From the NCBI GenBank assembly GCA_910586065.1, contig CAJUGI010000001.1, positions 186,001 to 250,000 on the forward strand: DNA of 64,000 nt, given 5' to 3'. Positions 53,426 through 60,577 of this stretch are shown piece by piece. Origin of the DNA: an uncultured Christensenella sp. (GTDB taxonomy: Bacteria; Bacillota; Clostridia; Christensenellales; Borkfalkiaceae). The stretch's first letter is position 1; the number at the start of each line of letters is the position of its first letter. The translations under genes were made by a program, and so were the position numbers. The notes beneath the pieces were generated by a model. It had not been told where the DNA came from and did not search any database. It worked only from the letters and a program-made list of their open reading frames with translations.

Positions 53426-55007
53426 TGAAGAGATAACCGAAATAAAAACGGCCGAAACCGGCAAAGACGCAAACCCTTCAACCGAAGTTGAAACGTTAAC
53501 TGCCGAATCTCACGACAGCTTTCTCGAAGTTGACGGACTTTGCAAATATTTTACCGTAGATACCGACATTATCGGCAGACCTACAAAATTTTTAAAGGCT
53601 GTTGATAACGTTTCATTTAAAGTGCAAAAGGGTAAAACTCTCGGCATAGTCGGCGAAAGCGGCTGCGGTAAAACCACGCTCGGCAGAACCATTTTAAGGC
53701 TCTACGACGTAACCCGCGGCGACGTCTGGTTTAAAGGTCAAAAAGTAACCGACCTTAAAAACCGCGAATTTGATAAGCTCCGTCCCAATATGCAGATGAT
53801 ATTTCAGGACCCTTACGCAAGTCTGTCTCCCAGAATCACCGTTGGCGAAATCATAGGCGAGGCGGCGCTTCAGCATAAAATCGTTGAAAAAAGCGCATAT
53901 CACGACTATATCTTAAGCGTAATGGATATGTGCGGACTTCAGCCTCACTATTTCGAAAGATATCCGCACGAGTTCTCAGGCGGTCAGAGGCAAAGAATTT
54001 GTATTGCCCGCGCGCTCGCGTTAAAGCCCGAGCTCGTCGTCTGCGACGAACCGGTATCCGCGCTCGACGTTTCTATTCAGGCGCAGATAATCAATATGCT
54101 TATCGAACTGAGAAAGACTCTCGGTTTAACCTATCTTTTTATTTCTCACGACTTGTCTGTAGTAAAACATATTTCCGACGAAGTCGGCGTAATGTACCTC
54201 GGCACTATGATGGAGTACGGCAGTAACGACGCCATATTCAATCACACGTTGCATCCGTATACGCGTGCATTGTTTTCTGCGGTTCCCGTGCCTAATCCGC
54301 ACGTGAAGATGAACAGAATAATCCTCCGCGGCGACATTCCCTCGCCCGTCAATCCGCCCAAGGGCTGTAAGTTCCATACGCGTTGCGAAAACTGTATGGA
54401 TATCTGCACCAAGGCGGCGCCTCCTTTCAAAGAGGTTGAAAAAGGACATTTCTGCGCTTGCCATCTTTACACTACCGAAGAGGAGCAACAGCAACTTTTA
54501 ATTAAAGCCGAAGATGAAGAAAAAAAGCTTGCCGAAGAGGAAGCTAAAAAAATCACATTTAAAAAGGTGTGGGGAACGGTAACCGAAAAGGTAAAGGACG
54601 TAATCAAAAAGGACAAACCCGAAGAGTCAAAAGCTGAAAACTCTTCAAATCAACCTGCCGAAACGGTTTCCGCAAATAAAGAGGACGTAACGTCCGAACA
54701 GGTTGCCGAAGTTCCGGCTCCCGCAGTGGTTCCCGTTGCGGAAATTGCAACCGAAAAACCTGCAGCCAAAGCTCCCGCAAAGGAGCCCGCACCTCAAAAA
54801 GTTTCTTCGGATAAAACCGAAAAACCCGCAGTAAATAAATCTGCACCGGCAAGAAAGACGTCGGCGTCTGCAAATAAAAAGCCTGCGCAGAATTCTTCGC
54901 AAAAGGGTACAAAAGTGGCAAAAGCGGCGCCTGCAAATAAATCAGGCTCTGCCGGAGCTAAAAAGCCCGCTGCGAAATCCGAGGTAAAAGATGCCGAGGA
55001 AAAATAA
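53418..55007 (+). CDS. oppF: Oligopeptide ABC transporter ATPase with low-complexity C-terminal extension
   Basis: 529 residues. Walker A GESGCGKTT, signature FSGGQRQR and Walker B LVVCDEPVSALD lie in the first 330 residues, the normal OppF. Residues about 355-529 are an added tail: a charged coiled segment, then a long Ala/Lys/Pro/Ser-rich disordered stretch. Such a tail is unusual for a cytoplasmic ATPase and resembles linkers or nucleic-acid-binding tails. The last 17 bases overlap the next gene in another frame, so the tail is really translated up to a gene boundary. Confidence 0.94.
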   Translation: MVNEEITEIKTAETGKDANPSTEVETLTAESHDSFLEVDGLCKYFTVDTDIIGRPTKFLKAVDNVSFKVQKGKTLGIVGESGCGKTTLGRTILRLYDVTRGDVWFKGQKVTDLKNREFDKLRPNMQMIFQDPYASLSPRITVGEIIGEAALQHKIVEKSAYHDYILSVMDMCGLQPHYFERYPHEFSGGQRQRICIARALALKPELVVCDEPVSALDVSIQAQIINMLIELRKTLGLTYLFISHDLSVVKHISDEVGVMYLGTMMEYGSNDAIFNHTLHPYTRALFSAVPVPNPHVKMNRIILRGDIPSPVNPPKGCKFHTRCENCMDICTKAAPPFKEVEKGHFCACHLYTTEEEQQQLLIKAEDEEKKLAEEEAKKITFKKVWGTVTEKVKDVIKKDKPEESKAENSSNQPAETVSANKEDVTSEQVAEVPAPAVVPVAEIATEKPAAKAPAKEPAPQKVSSDKTEKPAVNKSAPARKTSASANKKPAQNSSQKGTKVAKAAPANKSGSAGAKKPAAKSEVKDAEEK

Positions 55008-55242
55008 AAAAGACGACCTCGATATGGAAACCAGCTTTGCGGATATGAACGTGGAAGGCTTCCGCTGGTACGACCCGTATGCAAAAAAGAACAACGGTGT
55101 AAAGCAGGTTAAGCAAAAGATTTCCCGCAAGGAATACTGGGCGATGGTGCGCGGCGCGTTTGCGGCAATGCTCCCTATGATAGGATGCATTGTTCTGGCA
55201 ATGGCGGCGGTTGTCGCCATAGCTTATCTGTGGCTCGGTTAA
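54991..55242 (+). CDS. Small single-helix membrane protein, unknown
   Basis: 83 residues: a charged N-terminus (1-55; MPRKNKKDDLDMETSF start) and one C-terminal helix (about 58-81). GAGGTAAAAG precedes the ATG, inside the oppF end. It is part of the Opp transcript and may bind the transporter or the next membrane proteins. I do not recognise a family. Confidence 0.7.
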   Translation: MPRKNKKDDLDMETSFADMNVEGFRWYDPYAKKNNGVKQVKQKISRKEYWAMVRGAFAAMLPMIGCIVLAMAAVVAIAYLWLG

Positions 55243-55306
55243 ATTAACAAAATCGGGGGACGAATATTTTCGTTCCCCAGTTCTTTAAAAAAATAAGGAG
55301 GCGGAT

Positions 55307-56110
55307 ATGAAGGAAAAAACCGCAAAAACGGTACGGCTTGTCAGCGGAATTGTGCTCAGCGCAATGACCGTTATTCTCGCCGCGCTGTTTATATGGCAGG
55401 TTCTCGATATCCTCGCCGTCGGCACTTCCGAAGGATATGAAGGTTTCATATTCACAAGGGACGACGTAGCCGCAAGGCTGTTCAGGCTTTTGCCGGCAAT
55501 CGTCATATGGATAGCGCTCATTATCGCGGGTTTCGTTTTATGGGAAGTTTTCCCCGTCAAGCCCGCCCGTGCTAAAAACGATAGCAGTTATATTTTAAAA
55601 CGCTATAAAAAGCGCATTCCCGCGGCTGTGCCCGAAGAACTTAAAGGCTCGCTGCAATTCATAAACGGTGAAGAAGAGAACTTAAAAATCATCCGCATTA
55701 TCGCGGCTGTGATTTGCGGCGTCGGGGTGCTCTGCGGAGTAATTTATCTTTCCAATCCCTCAAACTTTCCCAAGGATGACGTAACTGCCGAAATGGTAAA
55801 TATGGTTAAAAACGTATTTCCTTGGGCTGCCGCGGCGCTCGTTTTATGGTGCGGCGTAGCAATTTATGAAGAGATTTCTTCAAAAAAGCAGCTCGAACAC
55901 GCAAAAAAGCTCGCTGGCAAAATGAAAGTTGAAATTTACCACGGAAAAATCTATGCTTTCTTAAATCACAAATTTTTCCTTTTGGGCGCAAGAATCGTGC
56001 TCGGCGTGCTTGCCGTTGCGTTCATAATCGCCGGCGTTACCGGCAATTCTTTGCACAGCGTTCTTATAAAAGCAATAAATATCTGTACGGAGTGTATCGG
56101 TCTTGGCTAA
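55307..56110 (+). CDS. Multi-pass membrane protein, unknown, upstream of the polyferredoxin gene
   Basis: 267 residues with five hydrophobic helices (about 9-34, 53-77, 128-148, 170-190, 222-246) and a cytoplasmic basic loop at 80-125. AAGGAGG lies 6 bases before the ATG. The end overlaps the polyferredoxin-thioredoxin gene by 8 bases, so the two are likely partners. No known motif; similar unknown membrane proteins accompany NapH-like polyferredoxins. Confidence 0.75.
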   Translation: MKEKTAKTVRLVSGIVLSAMTVILAALFIWQVLDILAVGTSEGYEGFIFTRDDVAARLFRLLPAIVIWIALIIAGFVLWEVFPVKPARAKNDSSYILKRYKKRIPAAVPEELKGSLQFINGEEENLKIIRIIAAVICGVGVLCGVIYLSNPSNFPKDDVTAEMVNMVKNVFPWAAAALVLWCGVAIYEEISSKKQLEHAKKLAGKMKVEIYHGKIYAFLNHKFFLLGARIVLGVLAVAFIIAGVTGNSLHSVLIKAINICTECIGLG

Positions 56111-57839
56111 GGTAAAAAATTTCTTTATAAAAACCGGACAGTGGTTCAAAAATCACGCTCCGTCCAAGCGCCGTATCATTCAGGTATATGCGGCGTTATT
56201 GACAAACGCAAACATAAAGGGTTTCGTAACCGGCAGAATTTACCGCGGCGGCACAAAAAATCTTTGCACGCCGGGATTGAACTGTTATTCCTGTCCGGGC
56301 GCGGTCGGCGCGTGTCCTTTGGGCGCACTGCAGGATTCCCTTGCAAAATCCGGCACAAGTTTCCCATATTATATATTGGGTATTTTAGGGCTTTTGGGAC
56401 TTCTGTTCGCAAGAACAATTTGCGGTTTCTTCTGTCCGGTAGGTTTGGGGCAAGAACTTCTCCACAAAATCAAAACTCCCAAACTGAAAAAAAGCCGTTT
56501 CACCCGCGTGCTTTCGTACTTAAAATACGTGCTGTTGGCAGTTCTGGTAATAGCAATCCCCATAATTTATCAGGGAATACCGGCATTTTGCAAATACGTT
56601 TGTCCCGCAGGCACGTTCGGCGGCGCGGGAGGACTGCTGATTAATCCGGGCAACGCCGATTTCTTCGATATGCTCGGTTATTTGTTCAGCTGGAAGTTCG
56701 TGCTCCTCGTCATATTCATCGTTGGCAGTATATTTATTTACAGGTTCTTCTGCCGTTTCTTCTGTCCGCTCGGCGCAATATACGGTTTCTTCAACAAAAT
56801 CGCTCTTATGGGTGTGAAATTAGACGAAGAGAAGTGCGTTGACTGCGGCTTATGCATACAGACGTGTCAGATGGACATAAAGCACGTCGGCGACCACGAA
56901 TGTATCAACTGCGGAGCGTGCATAAAGGTCTGCCCCACGCAGGCAATAAGCTGGAAAGGCTCGCAAATCTTTTTGCATTCTAATATGGCAACCGCCTCCG
57001 CGGCGGCAAACGAAGCCGAAAAGATAAATCTTCTGGCGGTAAATTCAAATAATCAATCGGCAACAATGTCAACGCCCAAAGCGGTTACAACCCAAACGGC
57101 ACAAGAAACAGTAAAGGCCGAAACGGTAATTCATCCCGTAGAGGAAGAGGGCAAAATTCAGCCCACGGCAACCGGCAACGCAATAAAAGCCCCCGCAATG
57201 GTAAAAGTTAAGCGTCCTCCGAAGGGCAGGCGCTACTGGCTTGAATTTGCCGCGTGGATAGCGGCGGCGGTTGTGCTCTTAACGGCGCTCGTGTATTACA
57301 ACTTTCTGGCTCCTACGGCTTCAACGGTGGCTTACGGCGTTGGCGACAAGTGTCCCGACTTCACGCTTACTCTCTACGAAAGCGAGGGCAGCAAAAAGGA
57401 CGGCGGCTATTACAAAAAGGTTTCTTCAAACGTAATTGCGGACGACACAATTTGCAGTAAAGATAAAGTAACCGTAATAAATTTCTGGTATACCGACTGT
57501 GACCCCTGCAAGGCGGAACTTCCGTACTTTGCAAAGGTAAAACAGGAATACGGCGACGAAATTTTAATGATAACCGTTCAAACCGACCCTTATGCGGACG
57601 TACAGGAATTTATCGATACGACGCTTGACCCCACGGATAATGCGACGCATTGGAGGGACTGGGGAATAATCTTTGCCGAAGAAGACCCTTCGCTCGATAC
57701 CTACGGTATGTTCGGCGGCAAGTCTGCTTACCCCACGACGGTAATAATCGACGCCGACGGCGTAATAAGTTTCTACCGCGACGGCTCTCTTCCCGAAGCC
57801 ACCCTGCGCGAGGAAATCCAAAAAGCGCTCAAAAAATAA
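56103..57839 (+). CDS. NapH-like membrane polyferredoxin fused to a TlpA-type thioredoxin domain
   Basis: 578 residues. N-terminal cysteines C55, C61, C64, C71, and membrane helices (about 87-107, 138-158, 196-216) with paired CxxxCP motifs (C107/C111, C163/C167, C217/C221) match the PF12801-type family. Two [4Fe-4S] clusters follow (C245/248/251/255 and C267/270/273/277). A low-complexity linker (300-370) and a helix (379-398) lead to a TlpA-like domain with CDPC (466-469) and the cis-proline in AYPTT. If the clusters are cytoplasmic, the thioredoxin is outside, so electrons would be passed outward to reduce exported disulfides. Start is TTG 56103, overlapping the previous gene. Confidence 0.9.
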   Translation: MAKVKNFFIKTGQWFKNHAPSKRRIIQVYAALLTNANIKGFVTGRIYRGGTKNLCTPGLNCYSCPGAVGACPLGALQDSLAKSGTSFPYYILGILGLLGLLFARTICGFFCPVGLGQELLHKIKTPKLKKSRFTRVLSYLKYVLLAVLVIAIPIIYQGIPAFCKYVCPAGTFGGAGGLLINPGNADFFDMLGYLFSWKFVLLVIFIVGSIFIYRFFCRFFCPLGAIYGFFNKIALMGVKLDEEKCVDCGLCIQTCQMDIKHVGDHECINCGACIKVCPTQAISWKGSQIFLHSNMATASAAANEAEKINLLAVNSNNQSATMSTPKAVTTQTAQETVKAETVIHPVEEEGKIQPTATGNAIKAPAMVKVKRPPKGRRYWLEFAAWIAAAVVLLTALVYYNFLAPTASTVAYGVGDKCPDFTLTLYESEGSKKDGGYYKKVSSNVIADDTICSKDKVTVINFWYTDCDPCKAELPYFAKVKQEYGDEILMITVQTDPYADVQEFIDTTLDPTDNATHWRDWGIIFAEEDPSLDTYGMFGGKSAYPTTVIIDADGVISFYRDGSLPEATLREEIQKALKK

Positions 57840-57849
57840 TTAAGTTTGT

Positions 57850-57937
57850 AAAGGCTCCCTTTAAACTAAAAGGGAGCCTTTGATTTTCAGTTAATATAAA
57901 TAAATTCCTCTCAGGACTTTTCCTGAGAGGAATTTTT
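57850..57937. terminator. Two tandem terminators between convergent operons
   Basis: First stem AAAGGCTCCCTTT/AAAGGGAGCCTTT (57850-57881). Second stem AAATTCCTCTCAGGA/TCCTGAGAGGAATTT, loop CTTT, T run (57902-57937). They face the plus-strand locus and the minus-strand lipoproteins. Confidence 0.9.
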
Positions 57938-57952
57938 ACGCTTAAATTATTA

Positions 57953-60076
57953 TTAGTTAACAGGCGTTACTTTTACGTATAACGATGCTTCTAAAACGTT
58001 GTTCGCACAATAGAAGTACAACAAATCGCCCTTATTTAACGTTACGTTAACGGTAAAGTTATTTGACTGGTTAAATTTCAGTTCCAACGCCGTGGGGCCT
58101 TCGCCAACATAAGCAGTTATTTCCTGACCGTAAATTCCCATGCCGGATGAAATTTCAATAGTGTAAGTGCCGTTATCACCGATAAATTCAACTTCCGTCT
58201 CGTTGGCTTCGATAAGTTTTACTTCCAACTCCTCACCGACTTTCAGCTTGTTGTTATTTTCGTTTTCGGTTTTATTAAGCGTAACGCTATAGGTCTCACC
58301 GTATATTGCTTCGTTCTCGTCGAAATAGAATATTACGTTATATACTTTGCCGGCTTCGACCTTGAATGCCGTGCTGGTTTTATTATAAGATTCAAAAACG
58401 TTGTTGCCGTCAACCGTAATTCGCTCTATTTCTACGGGAACAGCGCCTTCAAATATATACCATCCGTCTTCCTGAACCGTAAATGAGAAGTAAAGGTCTT
58501 CGCCTTCATATGTCAGATTAGCCGTTCCGGGATTAATCTGAGTGTTGCTTTCGGCGTAATATACACAGGGAAGTAACCAGTTGTTTTCTTTGTTGCTTAC
58601 CGAAGCTCCCGCAAATCTGTCTGCAAACGTCTGAAGGAATTTATAAAGGTCTTCATTCAAACCGTAAACGCCGTCTGCGTTAACAAAGAACGTATAAAAG
58701 TTTATCAGTCCTTTATAATCGTAAACTTTATTGTTTTCTTCGTCGGATATTAAAGCGTTGGTCCAGGTATTAATCGCGTCGCCTATTCTGTCGCCTACAA
58801 CGTCGGTTTTAGTGAGCATAACCGCAATAATTTTGCCGTCTTTGCTGTTCATATGATAATATCCGTCGTCTCCCAGAACAGCCTTAACCGAGCCGTCTAC
58901 AGGCACAGCCGTAAGATTTTTCTCCTTTGCGAATTCCGGGGGGTTCATAGTCGAAGGCTGAACTATTTCCGTATCAATTTCCCCGCGCGATGTTGCTTCG
59001 CCTGTTCTTTCAACGGTTATACTAACCGTGCAGTCCGTTGCGGAAGTAACGTAAAAATAATAGCTTGCCGCAGATTTTGTTAAATCCAAATCGAGTTCGA
59101 TATAATCGGTTCCTGTATATTTATCGTCCGAGCCGTTACCGGTAATCGCCAAAATCTGAGTAGGACGTCCGTTTTTGTCTACGGGAGTATAGCCGGGGCT
59201 TGCATAAAAATGTCTCAAAACAGGCGTGGCGGAAGCGGTGGTGGTGGAAATGGTAAGCTTATACTTGCCTGTCGCCGCAAGAGTGGACATATTTGTAATT
59301 GCAACGCTTATCGCGCTCGCCTCGTCCGGCGTATAGGGAAGCCCGGTATCGGGGTTAATATCGGTTGTTCCAACGGTTCTGGGGTTTTTAAAAGTCGAAA
59401 AATCGAAATAGCTAATCTCTCCCGCCTTAACGTTAAGCTGCAAAACTTTATCCGCGCTCTCTTTAAACGCCGCTTCGGGGTTATCCAGCGAATTCTGTCC
59501 GTTGTATGCAAATTCACGGTAATAGGGGTGTAATGGTCTTTCCGAATAATAAAAGTGTTCGGGTACGTAGTCGAACTCAACCTTGGCGCTCTTTTCACCG
59601 TCAAAACCGAAATAGGTTATGGGCAGATGCGTAACTTCGTCGTTTACCGTGTGCAGAATGTAGTTGTAAGGAACAGCTCTGTCGTTTGCCGTTTCACCGC
59701 TCTGCGCCACTTTAACAAAGTATTCTGCGCCGGCAACTGGTTTAAACTCGCCGAAAGGAATGGGAGTATTTGATGTGGCAACAAATTTTACCACGCCGTT
59801 TGCGTCGGTTTTTGCTCTCGTCAGCGTTTCCTGAACTATATAAGTTTGCCCTACGTCTTCAGGGTCAACGTTTTCTCCGCCTTCAACTGTTTTGGTTACA
59901 TTGTAAAATAATTCAATCCAAACGTTTGCAATAGGCGTTTTGGCGTCGGTAGTGTCGGTTACTGTTACTGTATAAGTTTCGCCGTCGTTTCCGCCGCAGG
60001 CTGTAAGCCCCAGCGCAAACGCAACCACGCAAACAACACTCAAAAGCGTAATCAGCAGCTTTTTGCATTTAGTCAT
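57953..60076 (-). CDS. Lipoprotein with Cna-B-like N-terminal domain, unknown
   Basis: 707 residues from the ATG at 60076, preferred over one 12 bases upstream because GGAG lies 7 bases before it. Lipoprotein signal ends LTACGG (C27). A prealbumin/Cna-B-like beta domain (about 35-120: ANVWIELFY, TDANGVVKF) is followed by beta domains and a DGYYH...DGK segment (about 400-415). A helical part (about 450-500) and a PPC-like beta domain (about 520-600) resemble parts of the lipoprotein at 60578. No catalytic motif. Probably a surface partner of the redoxin lipoprotein. Confidence 0.8.
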   Translation of the reverse strand: MTKCKKLLITLLSVVCVVAFALGLTACGGNDGETYTVTVTDTTDAKTPIANVWIELFYNVTKTVEGGENVDPEDVGQTYIVQETLTRAKTDANGVVKFVATSNTPIPFGEFKPVAGAEYFVKVAQSGETANDRAVPYNYILHTVNDEVTHLPITYFGFDGEKSAKVEFDYVPEHFYYSERPLHPYYREFAYNGQNSLDNPEAAFKESADKVLQLNVKAGEISYFDFSTFKNPRTVGTTDINPDTGLPYTPDEASAISVAITNMSTLAATGKYKLTISTTTASATPVLRHFYASPGYTPVDKNGRPTQILAITGNGSDDKYTGTDYIELDLDLTKSAASYYFYVTSATDCTVSITVERTGEATSRGEIDTEIVQPSTMNPPEFAKEKNLTAVPVDGSVKAVLGDDGYYHMNSKDGKIIAVMLTKTDVVGDRIGDAINTWTNALISDEENNKVYDYKGLINFYTFFVNADGVYGLNEDLYKFLQTFADRFAGASVSNKENNWLLPCVYYAESNTQINPGTANLTYEGEDLYFSFTVQEDGWYIFEGAVPVEIERITVDGNNVFESYNKTSTAFKVEAGKVYNVIFYFDENEAIYGETYSVTLNKTENENNNKLKVGEELEVKLIEANETEVEFIGDNGTYTIEISSGMGIYGQEITAYVGEGPTALELKFNQSNNFTVNVTLNKGDLLYFYCANNVLEASLYVKVTPVN

Positions 60077-60106
60077 AATTTTCTCCATACTATTATTATT
60101 TTTTGT

Positions 60107-60147
60107 AAAAGCGCGGAAAAGTTTTCACACTATCCCGCGCTTTTTTT
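60107..60147 (-). terminator. Hairpin between two lipoprotein genes
   Basis: GCGCGG (60111-60116) pairs with CCGCGC (60135-60140), with A and T runs on both sides. On the minus strand it ends in TTTTAC and could reduce readthrough into the 707-residue lipoprotein gene. Confidence 0.55.
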
Positions 60148-60160
60148 AAGTTTTATCGGG

Positions 60161-60553
60161 TTAATTTGTTTTTGTAAGGGTGTAATTCACTGTCCCGAAC
60201 CCTGTTGCATACTGCTCGGCACCGTAAGAATAACCTGCGGGCACCTTGTTGAGCTGAACGTGGAACGACTGTCCGCCTTCAAGTGCGGGTAAATCTACGT
60301 TGCAGGTTGCTTCTCCGTTTGCGTCAAGTTTAACGGGAGTACCGTAGCATTGAATCGTTTCCTGCTTATCGGCCGATACAAGACACCACTGAACGGTAAT
60401 CTGCGTATAATCGAAACCTTCTTCCGCACAGACAACCTTAACGGAATACGCCGTTGCGCCGTCTCCGCCGCACGCGGGCATAAACGCGCAGGTCAGCGTT
60501 GCGGCAACGGCAACAAGCAAACCTATTACCAAAAGTTTTAAGTTCTTTTTCAT
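60161..60553 (-). CDS. Small lipoprotein, unknown
   Basis: 130 residues. Signal peptide ends MPACGG (C28). One beta domain of about 90 residues (ATAYSVKVV, LDANGEATC, VPAGYSYG) looks like the Cna-B-like first domain of its two large neighbours. Three cysteines (C42, C57, C69, in the mature part, approximate numbering) might form disulfides that the redoxin neighbour could reduce. GGAGG precedes the ATG. Lies 25 bases after the 957-residue lipoprotein gene, in one transcript. Confidence 0.78.
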   Translation of the reverse strand: MKKNLKLLVIGLLVAVAATLTCAFMPACGGDGATAYSVKVVCAEEGFDYTQITVQWCLVSADKQETIQCYGTPVKLDANGEATCNVDLPALEGGQSFHVQLNKVPAGYSYGAEQYATGFGTVNYTLTKTN

Positions 60554-60577
60554 ATTTGTCCTCCAAAATATTTTAAA

